The position numbers were made by a program, and so were the translations under genes. A stretch of DNA of 64,000 bases, from assembly GCA_030837825.1 (NCBI GenBank), contig JAUQYB010000084.1, positions 1-64,000 on the forward strand. Direction: 5' to 3'. This document shows positions 46,962-55,125 of this stretch, piece after piece; the first letter of the stretch is position 1; the number at the start of each line of letters is the position of its first letter. Under the pieces are notes generated by a model that was given only the letters and a program-made list of their open reading frames with translations, made no database searches and was not told where the DNA came from. The stretch comes from Albidovulum sp. (GTDB taxonomy: Bacteria; Pseudomonadota; Alphaproteobacteria; Rhodobacterales; Rhodobacteraceae).

Positions 46962-47125
46962 GACCAATCTAGGGCCGGGGCGGCGCGGGGGCAAGGGGGC
47001 GGACGAGCGCGGCGGGCGCGAGCGCGGGAGGGTCGGGATTTCCGGACTGTCTGGGCGCCAGCGGCCGTGCTACCCGGCCGCCGCCGGGGCGCGACCCGGT
47101 GCATTTCATCGGAAAAGAGATCATC

Positions 47126-47536
47126 ATGAAAGGTATTGGCCTTCTGTTCTTCGCCTCGGGTGCCGCCTATGGCATGGCGGGCATGGTCCTCGGCCTCTGG
47201 ATGGGCGGGCATCAGGATTTTACCCTTGCCCCGGTTCATGCCCACCTCAACCTCGTCGGCTTCGTCACCATGTGCCTGATGGGCGTATTCTACCATCTCA
47301 CGCCGTCCGCGGCCGACCGGTTCCTGTCGCGGGTCCATTTCGGGCTGGCGACGGCAGGGCTCTGGATCATGGCGCCGGACATCGGCATCGCCGTGACCGG
47401 CGGCGGCGAGGGGCCCGCGGTGGTCGGCTCGCTCCTGACCGCGGCGGCGATGCTGACCTTCCTCGTCAACCTCGGGCTGACCGGGTTCGGACCGGTTTCG
47501 GGGCGGGTGCGGCGGGGCAGGGCACTTCCCTGCTGA
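47126..47536 (+). CDS. Small membrane protein resembling a heme-copper oxidase subunit I fragment
   Basis: A 136-residue protein with four predicted membrane helices. The second helix region HQDFTLAPVHAHLNLVGFVTMCLMGVFYHLTPSAADR resembles the first histidine-bearing helices of cbb3-type oxidase subunit I and NnrS-related proteins, with HAHLN and YHL histidines that could bind metal or heme. Too short for a complete oxidase subunit. Start at 47126 with AAAAGAG upstream; an in-frame ATG earlier would add nine residues. Function unknown; possibly membrane heme or nitric-oxide linked. Confidence 0.55.
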   Translation: MKGIGLLFFASGAAYGMAGMVLGLWMGGHQDFTLAPVHAHLNLVGFVTMCLMGVFYHLTPSAADRFLSRVHFGLATAGLWIMAPDIGIAVTGGGEGPAVVGSLLTAAAMLTFLVNLGLTGFGPVSGRVRRGRALPC

Positions 47537-47567
47537 GGGCGGGACGCGCGGGGCGGGCTGGACTTCC

Positions 47568-47582
47568 GTTCCCTTTATGTTC
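47568..47582 (+). promoter_or_regulatory. LexA (SOS) box, GTTC-N7-GTTC
   Basis: GTTC (47568-47571), seven bases CCTTTAT, GTTC (47579-47582): a perfect match to the alphaproteobacterial LexA operator, located 11 bases before the mmcB start, where binding would block initiation. Known from Caulobacter and Rhodobacter SOS genes. Confidence 0.8.
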
Positions 47583-47593
47583 ATAGTCCGCCC

Positions 47594-48067
47594 ATGCCTG
47601 ACCTCCTGCAAGAGATCGCCCCCGCGCCGCTGCCTGGCCAGATCCTGGCCCGCGGCGTCTGCCGCCATCTCCTCCACCACGGCTTCGCCACGGTGGAGGA
47701 ACTCGTGCCGGCGCCGGGGCTCAGGGTGGACGTGATGGCGCTGGGACCGAAGGGCGAGGTCTGGATCGTCGAATGCAAGTCGGGGCGCGCCGATTTCGCC
47801 TCGGACCGCAAGTGGCAGGGCTACCTCGAATGGGCCGACCGCTTCTTCTGGGCGGTCGACGCCGATTTCCCGGTGGACCTGCTGCCCCCCGAAACCGGCC
47901 TCATCCTCGCCGACGGCTATGATGCGGAAATCCTCCGGATGCCGGCGGCGGCGCCGCTTGCCGGGGCGCGGCGCAAGGTGATGATGCGGAAGTTCGCCCG
48001 CCATGCGGCGCTGAGGCTGCAGGCCGCGCGCGATCCGGCGATCAGCCTTTCCGGGGTTTTCCCCTAG
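47594..48067 (+). CDS. mmcB: MmcB-family DNA repair protein
   Basis: A 157-residue PD-(D/E)XK-like protein of the MmcB family, SOS- and CtrA-linked in alphaproteobacteria and needed for mitomycin C resistance. It has GVCRHLLHHGFATVEELVPAPGLRVDVMALGPKGEVWIVECKSGRADFASDRKWQGYLEWADRFFWAV, in which D...E-C-K forms the endonuclease-like metal site. A perfect LexA box lies just upstream, in accord with SOS induction. Its 3' end overlaps the converging DUF6324-like gene by 26 bases. Confidence 0.92.
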   Translation: MPDLLQEIAPAPLPGQILARGVCRHLLHHGFATVEELVPAPGLRVDVMALGPKGEVWIVECKSGRADFASDRKWQGYLEWADRFFWAVDADFPVDLLPPETGLILADGYDAEILRMPAAAPLAGARRKVMMRKFARHAALRLQAARDPAISLSGVFP

Positions 48068-48272
48068 CGCCGCCCTTCTTGCCGCCCTCGCTCATGCCGC
48101 GCGCCGCCTCGGCCGCCGCCAGCAGTTCCTCGGCGATCTCCTCGGCCTCTTCCGGGTCGAAGTCGAGCGGCAGCTCGAAGCCCTCGGCCTCGACATAGAT
48201 CCGCACCATGCCAAGAGAGGTCGGCCCGATCTGGAGATTGGCCGCCATGTCGCTTTCCTTGTCGATGCCCAT
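48042..48272 (-). CDS. DUF6324-family small acidic protein
   Basis: A 76-residue acidic protein: MGIDKESDMAANLQIGPTSLGMVRIYVEAEGFELPLDFDPEEAEEIAEELLAA, then a lysine/glycine-rich tail. Matches the small Rhodobacterales DUF6324 family of unknown function. The start at 48272 has GGGAG upstream; an internal ATG at 48248 also has AAGGAA, so a shorter product of 68 residues is possible. Converges on mmcB with a 26-base overlap. Confidence 0.7.
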   Translation of the reverse strand: MGIDKESDMAANLQIGPTSLGMVRIYVEAEGFELPLDFDPEEAEEIAEELLAAAEAARGMSEGGKKGGARGKPRKG

Positions 48273-48424
48273 TGGCCCGCTCCCGTCCCGGTTCCCCACT
48301 CGCTAGCGCGACCGGGCGCGGCGGGCAAGGGCCGAGGGGCGCGGGCGAGGGTGGAAAGCCGCCCGCGGGCCGCCCAATCTTCCCCTTGCAATCACGGGGT
48401 CGGGGGGCTAAATCGCGCCTCAGT

Positions 48425-48501
48425 GCCGCCTTAGCTCAGTTGGTTAGAGCACCAGATTGTGGATCTGGGGGTCCCCCGTTCGAGCCGGGGAGGCGGTACC
48501 A
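48425..48501 (+). tRNA. tRNA-His (anticodon GTG), alphaproteobacterial type without G-1
   Basis: The acceptor stem GCCGCCT (48425-48431) pairs with AGGCGGT (48491-48497, first pair G-U), discriminator A at 48498 and encoded CCA (48499-48501). The anticodon loop TTGTGGA carries GTG at 48459-48461. The base before position 1 is T, so no G-1 is encoded, and base 73 is A, the alphaproteobacterial form that uses a divergent HisRS. Confidence 0.96.
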
Positions 48502-48516
48502 TCCCCCAAGCAATTT

Positions 48517-49605
48517 TCAGACCGGCGGCTTGCGCGCGGCGCTCAGCACCGGGAAGGGCGCGGGGCGCGCCAGAGCGGGCAGGTGGGCGGCGAGGAAGGC
48601 CAGCCAGCCGCCCGACCAGATCACACCGGCAAGGGTGATCCAGGGCGCGGGATCGACCGCCGCTTCGGCGCCGGCACGGACCACCGCCGCCGTCACCACC
48701 GCCGCGAAGGCGATCCGGTGGCGCCGGAGCGGCCCCAGCGGCCGGCCGGGACGGCGGCGCATGGACGTGCGGGATGCGAAGGCCAGGATCATCGGCCCCA
48801 TGACCCCCATCGTCACGAGGTGTTCGGCCGCCGCTGGCCGGACGAGGCCCGCATCCGCCGCCGCAAGCGCCGCCAGCGCAGGCGCAAGGCCGCCGTAGGC
48901 GAGCGCCAGCATCCGGTTCGCCGCGCCGGCAGGGCCGAAGCCCCTGAGCCGCGTCAGCACCCAGAGCGCGGCGAGGGAGAGCATCGCCGCCCGCGCCGGT
49001 CCCGCAAGCGCCATCGCCGCGGCGACGAGGGCGAGCCCCGGCCAGTGCGGCGCCGGCCGCGGTGGCGTCGTTCCCGCAAGCTCGGCGTCGGCGGCAAGGA
49101 AGGCCGGAACCGCGCGGCCCCCCACGGCGAGGATCAGCGCGGCCATCGCCAGGGGCAGGATGCCGGCGGGCAGCGCGCCCCGCGTCAGCGCCGCCTCGGC
49201 CGCGACCAGCGCAAGGGGAACCGCGCCAAGCGGCAGGCGCGCCCACCGCCGCGCCGAAACCACCGGCCAGAGCACGGCCCCCGCAACGGCGAGAAGGGGC
49301 AGCGTCACGGGCAGGATCGCCTCGGGCCAGACGAGCGCCGCGCAGCGTGCGGCAAGGGCGAGCGCGCCAAGGACGGGCGCGGGCAGCGGGGCGTCGCGCC
49401 CGGTCCAGGCCTTCTGCGCCGTCAGGATGTAGCCCGCCACCGCAGCGCCGCCGAAGCCGAAGATGCCCAGCCGCACATGGGCGAGCCTCGGATCGCCGAG
49501 GGGCAGGAGCCAGACCCAGGGCAGCGCCACCGCAAGCGCGGCGGCAAGGGCGAAGAACACGCCCGCCGGGTGCCGGCCGAGCGCTGCGCGCGTCACGCCG
49601 GCCAC
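48517..49605 (-). CDS. NnrS-family membrane protein
   Basis: A 362-residue membrane protein with about 12 hydrophobic segments and the NnrS-type signatures HVRLGIFGFGGAAVAGYILTAQKAWTGRDAP and EHLVTMGVMGPMILAFASRTS. NnrS proteins are heme- and copper-binding membrane proteins linked to nitric-oxide tolerance and denitrification. Start ATG at 49605, 14 bases downstream of the preceding DUF6476 stop, so they may be one unit. No nitrite- or nitric-oxide-reductase gene is in the window. Confidence 0.82.
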   Translation of the reverse strand: MAGVTRAALGRHPAGVFFALAAALAVALPWVWLLPLGDPRLAHVRLGIFGFGGAAVAGYILTAQKAWTGRDAPLPAPVLGALALAARCAALVWPEAILPVTLPLLAVAGAVLWPVVSARRWARLPLGAVPLALVAAEAALTRGALPAGILPLAMAALILAVGGRAVPAFLAADAELAGTTPPRPAPHWPGLALVAAAMALAGPARAAMLSLAALWVLTRLRGFGPAGAANRMLALAYGGLAPALAALAAADAGLVRPAAAEHLVTMGVMGPMILAFASRTSMRRRPGRPLGPLRRHRIAFAAVVTAAVVRAGAEAAVDPAPWITLAGVIWSGGWLAFLAAHLPALARPAPFPVLSAARKPPV

Positions 49606-49618
49606 CTCCGCGGGGCGG

Positions 49619-49948
49619 TCACGGCGTGCCGATCGCGACGCGCTGGCGCAGCGCGCCCGTCGCGGCGTCGAGAACGAGGAGTTCGCCCGTGTCGGTGACG
49701 ACGGCGATCCAGCCGCGCCCGAAGGTCACCGCCTCGGCCGCCAGCCCCTCCGGCAGGGCGATGTGTTCGGGCAGCGTCGGGCGCACCGCCGTCACCGAGG
49801 GGAAGCGGATGACAAGCAGCACGATGATCGTTATCAGTCCGGCGATCATCGTCCCGGCAAGGGCGGTGACGAGCAGTTTCAGGAAGCGCAGCTCGGGCGG
49901 CGGGGCGGTGTCTTCCGCCTTCGGAGCGTTGTCGATGTCGGATGCCAC
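49619..49948 (-). CDS. DUF6476-family single-pass membrane protein
   Basis: A 109-residue protein with one N-terminal membrane helix (RFLKLLVTALAGTMIAGLITIIVLLVI) and a small C-terminal periplasmic domain with beta-strand pattern (FGRGWIAVVTDTGELLVLDAATGAL). Start is GTG at 49948 with AAGGAA upstream. Its first 14 bases overlap the start of the divergent pseudouridine synthase gene. Family of unknown function in Rhodobacterales. Confidence 0.75.
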   Translation of the reverse strand: MASDIDNAPKAEDTAPPPELRFLKLLVTALAGTMIAGLITIIVLLVIRFPSVTAVRPTLPEHIALPEGLAAEAVTFGRGWIAVVTDTGELLVLDAATGALRQRVAIGTP

Positions 49949-50969
49949 CAGCCGGTTCCTTCATGTCGTGATCGGGCCCAACCCGCCCGAGCGCCTTGAT
50001 AAGGCGCTGGCCCGCGATGTGCCAGCGGAAGCGTCGCTGTCGCGCTCGCGGATCGCCCGGCTTCTGGCCGAAGGCGCGGTGACCAGGGCCGGCGCGCCGG
50101 CAACCGACGGCAAGGCGAAGGTCGCCGAGGGCGAGGTCTACGCGATCTCGCTCGGCCCCGCCGGCGAGGTGGCGACGGAGGCCGAGGCGATCCCGCTTCA
50201 GGTGCTCTGGGAGGATGACGACCTGATCGTCATCGACAAGCCTGCGGGCATGGTCGTCCATCCGGCGCCGGGCTCGCCGGCGGGCACGCTTGTCAACGCG
50301 CTTCTTCATCACTGCGGCGACACGCTTTCCGGCGTGGGGGGCGAGAAGCGGCCGGGCATCGTTCACCGGATCGACAAGGACACCTCGGGTCTGCTGGTCG
50401 CCGCCAAGACCGACCGCGCCCACCACGGCCTTGCCCGCCAGTTCGAGAAGCACGAGGTGGACCGCCGCTATCTGGCGCTTGTCCACGGGGTGCCCGACCG
50501 CAGCGATCCGCGCCTTGCCGGGGTGAAGGGCGTAAGCTTCGAGCCGGGCGGGGTGATCCGGATCGCCACCCAGCTTGCCCGCCACCGGACCGACCGGCAG
50601 AGGCAGGCGGTTCTCTTCCACGGCGGCCGGCACGCGGTGACCCGGGTGCGGGTGGTGGAATGCTTCGGGCACCCGCCCGCGCTCGCGCTCGTCGAATGCC
50701 GGCTGGAAACCGGGCGCACCCATCAGATCCGCGTCCACCTCGCCCATGCCGGCCACGGGCGGGTCGGCGATCCGACCTATGGCGGCCGCCGCAAGCCCTC
50801 TGCCGCCGCGCTCGGGCCCGAGGCCGCCGCCGCGGTCGCCGCCTTCCCGCGCCAGGCGCTCCATGCCGCGACGCTGGGCTTTGTCCACCCGGTAACGGGC
50901 GCGGAACTGCACTTCACCTCCGATCTCCCGGCGGATTTCGCGGGACTCCTCGCCTGTCTCGGGTCATGA
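49935..50969 (+). CDS. RluD-type RNA pseudouridine synthase
   Basis: A 344-residue pseudouridine synthase. It has an N-terminal S4-like RNA-binding domain (about 20-85) and a catalytic domain with the signature PGIVHRIDKDTSGLLVAAKTD; D147 is the catalytic aspartate. Further blocks: DDLIVIDKPAGMVVHPAPG and ETGRTHQIRVHLAHAGHGRVGDPTYGG. Probably modifies 23S rRNA like RluD (or RluA/RluC). ATG at 49935 with GGAG eight bases upstream, located inside the coding sequence of the oppositely oriented DUF6476 gene. Confidence 0.9.
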   Translation: MSDATSRFLHVVIGPNPPERLDKALARDVPAEASLSRSRIARLLAEGAVTRAGAPATDGKAKVAEGEVYAISLGPAGEVATEAEAIPLQVLWEDDDLIVIDKPAGMVVHPAPGSPAGTLVNALLHHCGDTLSGVGGEKRPGIVHRIDKDTSGLLVAAKTDRAHHGLARQFEKHEVDRRYLALVHGVPDRSDPRLAGVKGVSFEPGGVIRIATQLARHRTDRQRQAVLFHGGRHAVTRVRVVECFGHPPALALVECRLETGRTHQIRVHLAHAGHGRVGDPTYGGRRKPSAAALGPEAAAAVAAFPRQALHAATLGFVHPVTGAELHFTSDLPADFAGLLACLGS

Positions 50970-51009
50970 TCCGCCCCGTCCCAGCAGCGTCCCAGCACCG
51001 AGGCGGCCC

Positions 51010-52440
51010 GTGACCTTCAGCTTCGGCGTCCTCCTCCATCTGGTGCTCCAGCTTCTGACGGCGCTGCGCGCGCTGACCAAGCGCGACCGGGCCCCCGCGG
51101 CCCGCGCCGCCTGGCTTCTTCTCATCGCCTCGGTGCCGGTCGCGGGCGTCGTGCTCTACTACCTCTTCGGCGAGACGAATATCGGCAACCGCACCCGGCG
51201 GCGGATGCGGGAGGTGAGCGACCGGCTCGCGGCACGCCCGCCGGCCGCACCGGCCGGGGCACCGGCCGACCTGCCGGTGGCGCTGCGACCGGTGTTCCGC
51301 CGTGCCGCCTCGGTCAACGGCTTTGTGCCGGTGGCGGGCAATGCCGCCACGCTTCCGTCAGACGAGGCGGCCGCCATCGACGCGCTGGTGGCCGACATCG
51401 ACGCGGCGCGCGATCATGTCCACCTTCTCTTCTACATCTGGCTTCAGGACGGCAACGGGTTGCGCGTGCTCGATGCCATCCAGCGCGCGGCGGCGCGCGG
51501 CGTCGCCTGCCGCGTGCTGATCGACGGGCTCGGCTCGCGCGCGCTGGCGCGGTCCGCCCGCTGGACGGCGCTCGGGGCCTGCGGGGTCCAGACCGCCATC
51601 ACCTTCAAGATGCGCTGGCTTCTGGCCCACGTCTTCTTCGCGCGGGTGGATCTCAGGAACCACCGCAAGATCGCCGTCATCGACGGGCGGACGGGCTATT
51701 GCGGCAGCCAGAACTGCGCCGATCCGGCCTTCCTGCCGAAGCAGCGCTTCGGCCCCTGGGTGGATGTCATGATCCGCGTCGAGGGGCCGGTGGTGCGCCA
51801 GCTCCAGCACCTTTTCATCATCGACTGGATGACCCATGCGGGCGAGGACGTGGCGGCCCTGCTCGACCTGCCCGCACCGCCCCTGCCGGGCGGGTTTGCC
51901 GCCATTGCGGTCGGCAGCGGCCCGACGATCGACAACCGCGCCGTCTCCGACATCTTCGCCATGCTGCTGTCCGCCGCGCAGGATGAGGCGATCATCACCA
52001 CGCCCTATTTCGTCCCCGACGACACGCTCCACCGCGCGATCTGCGGCGCGGCGCGGCGCGGCGTGAAGGTCACGATGATCCTGCCCGCAAAGAACGACAG
52101 TTTCTTCGTCGCCCGGGCCAGCCGGAGCTACTATTCCGACCTTCTGCGCGCCGGCGTGCGGCTGGCCGAATACCAGGGCGGGCTTCTGCACGCCAAGACG
52201 CTGACGGTCGACGGTGTGGCGACCTGCCTCGGCTCGGCCAACATGGATCGCCGCAGCTTCGAGCTGAATTTCGAGAACATGATGATCCTGGTGTCGGCGG
52301 AGGTGACCGGCGCGATGCGGGCGCGCCAGCTCGCCTGGCTCTCGCGCGCCACGGTTCTCGACCCCGCCCACGGCCAGAGCTGGCCGCTTCTGGTGCGCGC
52401 CGTCAACAACCTCTTCGCGACGATGGGACCGCTTCTCTGA
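51010..52440 (+). CDS. cls: Cardiolipin synthase (phospholipase D type)
   Basis: Condenses two phosphatidylglycerol molecules (or related lipids) to cardiolipin at the inner membrane. 476 residues: two N-terminal membrane helices (LVLQLLTALRALTK, AWLLLIASVPVAGVVLYYLFGE), then two HKD catalytic motifs, HRKIAVIDGRTGYCGSQN and HAKTLTVDGVATCLGSANMDRRS. Start is GTG at 51010. It follows the pseudouridine synthase gene by 40 bases and is probably its own or a two-gene unit. Length and motifs match the Cls family. Confidence 0.93.
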   Translation: MTFSFGVLLHLVLQLLTALRALTKRDRAPAARAAWLLLIASVPVAGVVLYYLFGETNIGNRTRRRMREVSDRLAARPPAAPAGAPADLPVALRPVFRRAASVNGFVPVAGNAATLPSDEAAAIDALVADIDAARDHVHLLFYIWLQDGNGLRVLDAIQRAAARGVACRVLIDGLGSRALARSARWTALGACGVQTAITFKMRWLLAHVFFARVDLRNHRKIAVIDGRTGYCGSQNCADPAFLPKQRFGPWVDVMIRVEGPVVRQLQHLFIIDWMTHAGEDVAALLDLPAPPLPGGFAAIAVGSGPTIDNRAVSDIFAMLLSAAQDEAIITTPYFVPDDTLHRAICGAARRGVKVTMILPAKNDSFFVARASRSYYSDLLRAGVRLAEYQGGLLHAKTLTVDGVATCLGSANMDRRSFELNFENMMILVSAEVTGAMRARQLAWLSRATVLDPAHGQSWPLLVRAVNNLFATMGPLL

Positions 52441-52562
52441 CCGGGCCGCCGGACTGCGGCCGGCGACGGTGCGGCCGGTGACAAGGATGTGAGGAATCGA
52501 AGCATTCGCCTGGAACCGCGACGGAGGCCGACGCATTAGACGTTAGTGAGGGGGATGGAGTG

Positions 52563-52580
52563 CTTCGCCCTTGTGCGAAG
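52563..52580 (+). promoter_or_regulatory. Hairpin in the rpoH leader
   Basis: CTTCGC (52563-52568) / GCGAAG (52575-52580) forms a perfect 6-bp stem with loop CCTTGT, 51 bases before the rpoH start, in a 191-base gap containing no gene. It may lie within the 5' UTR or be a promoter-proximal element. No bases of the ribosome-binding site (GGGGTCAGGA) are paired by it, so a direct thermosensor role is not shown. Confidence 0.4.
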
Positions 52581-52631
52581 ACGCCGCGGAGCCTAGATAC
52601 CGGGGTTCCCGGTCGAGAGAAGGGGTCAGGA

Positions 52632-53528
52632 ATGACGAGCTATGCCAATCTTCCCGCACCGAGCCCCGAGCAGGGGCTGAACCGCTATCTGCAGGAAATC
52701 CGCAAGTTCCCGCTGCTGGAACCGGAAGAGGAATACATGCTGGCGAAGGCCTGGGTGGATCATCAGGATTCCGAGGCGGCCCACCGGCTCGTGACCTCGC
52801 ACCTTCGCCTCGCCGCCAAGATCGCGATGGGCTATCGCGGCTACGGCCTGCCGCAGGCCGAGGTGATCTCGGAAGCCAACGTCGGCCTGATGCAGGCGGT
52901 CAAGCGCTTCGATCCCGAAAAGGGCTTCCGGCTGGCCACCTATGCGATGTGGTGGATCCGCGCCTCGATCCAGGAATACATCCTCAGGTCATGGAGCCTG
53001 GTGAAGCTCGGCACCACCTCGGCGCAGAAAAAGCTGTTCTTCAACTTGCGCAAGGCGAAAAGCCGCATCGGCGCGCTGGAGGAGGGCGATCTCAGGCCCG
53101 AGCACGTCGAGAAGATCGCCCATGACCTCAACGTCAGCACCGACGAGGTGATCGCCATGAACCGCCGGCTGTCGGGGGGCGATGCCTCGCTCAACGCCAC
53201 CGTCGGGGCGGAAGGCGAGGGCGCGGCGCAGTGGCAGGACTGGCTCGAGGACGAGGACGCCGATCAGGCGACGAGCTACGCCGAGGCCGACGAACTCGGG
53301 GTGCGGCGCGAGATGATGGAGCGCGCGATGGCGGTGCTGAACGACCGAGAGCGCGACATCCTGATGCAGCGCCGGCTCAGGGACGAACCGGTGACGCTGG
53401 AGGAACTGTCCGAACACTATGGCGTCAGCCGCGAGCGCATCCGCCAGATCGAAGTGCGCGCCTTCGAGAAGCTGCACAACGAGATGCGCAAGCTCGCGAA
53501 GGACAAGGGGATGCTCGTCCCGGCCTGA
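52632..53528 (+). CDS. rpoH: RNA polymerase sigma factor RpoH (heat shock, sigma-32)
   Basis: A 298-residue alternative sigma factor. It has region 2 with HLRLAAKIAMGYRGYGLPQAEVISEANVGLMQAVKRFDPEKGFRLATYAMWWIRASIQEYILRSWSLVKLGTT, the QKKLFFNLRKAKSR RpoH box region, and region 4.2 with [23 protein letters not shown]. The RpoH box identifies the heat-shock factor rather than RpoD. The start at 52632 with GGGGTCAGG upstream is supported by the MTSYANLPAP N-terminus typical of Rhodobacterales RpoH. Rhodobacter has RpoHI and RpoHII; which one this is cannot be decided. Confidence 0.93.
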   Translation: MTSYANLPAPSPEQGLNRYLQEIRKFPLLEPEEEYMLAKAWVDHQDSEAAHRLVTSHLRLAAKIAMGYRGYGLPQAEVISEANVGLMQAVKRFDPEKGFRLATYAMWWIRASIQEYILRSWSLVKLGTTSAQKKLFFNLRKAKSRIGALEEGDLRPEHVEKIAHDLNVSTDEVIAMNRRLSGGDASLNATVGAEGEGAAQWQDWLEDEDADQATSYAEADELGVRREMMERAMAVLNDRERDILMQRRLRDEPVTLEELSEHYGVSRERIRQIEVRAFEKLHNEMRKLAKDKGMLVPA

Positions 53529-53627
53529 GATCGGTCGTGCCAGTCCGCCGCGGCCGGGCCCCGGCTTGCGCCCCGGGCGGCGCTGGCGGTAGGCTCGGCG
53601 CCACGCAAACCGCGGGGGACTCTGGCG

Positions 53628-54620
53628 ATGACGGTGGTGAACTGGGGCGTTCTCGGTGCCGCGAACTTCGCGCGCCAGCACATGGCCCGCGCGATCCACG
53701 AGGCCGAGGGCGCGCGGCTATACGCCCTGGCCACGCCGCACCCGGACAAGGCCGGGGGCTTCCGCGCCTTCTGCCCCGACCTCAAGCTTCATGACAGCTA
53801 TGAGAGCCTGCTTGCCGATCCTGCGATCGAGGCGGTCTACGTGCCCCTGCCCAACACGCTCCATGTCGAATGGACGCTGAAGGCGATCGCTGCCGGCAAG
53901 CATGTGCTGACCGAAAAGCCGGTCGCCATGCGCGCCGAGGAGATCGACGGCCTGATCGCCGCGCGCGACGACGCCGGGCTGCTGGTGGCGGAAGCCTACA
54001 TGATCGTCCACCATCCGCAATGGCAGCGGGCGCGCGCGCTGGTGGCCGAAGGCGCCATCGGTCGCGTCCTCCATGCCGACGCGCATTTCAGCTACGACAA
54101 CCGCGCCGATCCGGGCAACATCCGCAACCGGCCCGAGACCGGCGGCGGCTCCATTCCCGACATCGGCGTCTACACCTATGGGTCGGTGCGCTGGGTCACC
54201 GGGGCCGAACCCGTCGCCCTCAGGTCGCGGATCCTCCGCGAAGGCGGAGTCGACGTCTTCGCCCAGGTCGTGGCCGAGATGGAAGGGCCACATGGCCGCT
54301 TCAGCTATCACGCGATGACCTCGATGCGCCTGCCGCCGCGCCAGGAGGTGGTGTTCCAGGGCGAGACCGGGCTGATCCGCCTGACCGCCCCCTTCAACGC
54401 CGGCCTTTTCGGCGAGGCGCAGCTTCATATGCTGCGCCCCGGCAAGCCCGACCAGGTCGAACGCTTCCCCGGCGTGCGGCAATACCGCAATCAGGTGGAG
54501 GCCTTCTGCCGCAGCCTGCGCACCGGCGCGACCTATCCGTGGAGCCTCGAGGACGCGAGGGGCACGCAGGCGATGATCGACCGCATCCTTGCCGCGGACA
54601 GCCCGCTCGTCCCCGCCTGA
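53628..54620 (+). CDS. Gfo/Idh/MocA-family NAD(P)-dependent oxidoreductase
   Basis: A 330-residue sugar-type dehydrogenase. The N-terminal Rossmann fold has VNWGVLGAANFARQHMARAI, the EKP motif VLTEKPVAMRAEEI (the Lys in EKP is the catalytic or coenzyme residue), and the C-terminal alpha/beta domain with GGGSIPDIGVYTYGSVRWVTG, whose D and Y residues often bind substrate. Substrate unknown; homologues oxidise xylose, glucose-fructose or inositol-type sugars. ATG at 53628, 99 bases after rpoH, with GGGGGAC upstream. Confidence 0.85.
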   Translation: MTVVNWGVLGAANFARQHMARAIHEAEGARLYALATPHPDKAGGFRAFCPDLKLHDSYESLLADPAIEAVYVPLPNTLHVEWTLKAIAAGKHVLTEKPVAMRAEEIDGLIAARDDAGLLVAEAYMIVHHPQWQRARALVAEGAIGRVLHADAHFSYDNRADPGNIRNRPETGGGSIPDIGVYTYGSVRWVTGAEPVALRSRILREGGVDVFAQVVAEMEGPHGRFSYHAMTSMRLPPRQEVVFQGETGLIRLTAPFNAGLFGEAQLHMLRPGKPDQVERFPGVRQYRNQVEAFCRSLRTGATYPWSLEDARGTQAMIDRILAADSPLVPA

Positions 54621-54678
54621 CCCCGTCGGCGCCACCGAACCGTGACACGAGACGTTTAAAACCGGAAGGAGACCCGCG

Positions 54679-55122
54679 ATGAGACCCGACCGCACGCTTG
54701 TCCTCATGGCCGATGACGCCGAGGCGCGCTTCCTTCTCAACGAAGGGCCCGGGACCGGGCTGAAGGAACACGCCTGCCTCATGGCGGACCAGTTCCCCGA
54801 CCTTCAGATCGACTACCAGGACAAGGCCGGACGCCATACCGGCGCTGGCGCCCCCCGCCACAGCATCGATCCGCGCGAAACGCTGGAGCAGCAGCGCCGC
54901 GAGCGGTTCGCCAAGCACGTGGCCGAGGCGCTCCAGCAGGAATGGGCCCAGGTCCGCGCCGACCGGCTGGTGGTGGCCGCGGCACCGAAGATGCTCGGTG
55001 TGCTGCGCAAGGCCATGTCCGGCGCGCCCGCGGCCGCGCTTGCCGGCGATATCGCCAAGGATCTGATGAAAATCCCCGTCATCGACCTGCCGAAGCACCT
55101 CGAGGGCCTCGTCAGGGCGTGA
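54679..55122 (+). CDS. Host attachment family protein (COG5622-like)
   Basis: A 147-residue soluble protein matching proteins annotated as required for attachment to host cells, with MRPDRTLVLMADDAEARFLLN, the ETLEQQRRERFAKHVAEAL region and LVVAAAPKMLGVLRKAM. The name comes from Agrobacterium literature and does not prove a surface location; no signal peptide is present. ATG at 54679 with AAGGAGACC upstream. It converges with the dipeptidase gene, three bases between stops. Confidence 0.8.
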   Translation: MRPDRTLVLMADDAEARFLLNEGPGTGLKEHACLMADQFPDLQIDYQDKAGRHTGAGAPRHSIDPRETLEQQRRERFAKHVAEALQQEWAQVRADRLVVAAAPKMLGVLRKAMSGAPAAALAGDIAKDLMKIPVIDLPKHLEGLVRA

Positions 55123-55125
55123 GGC

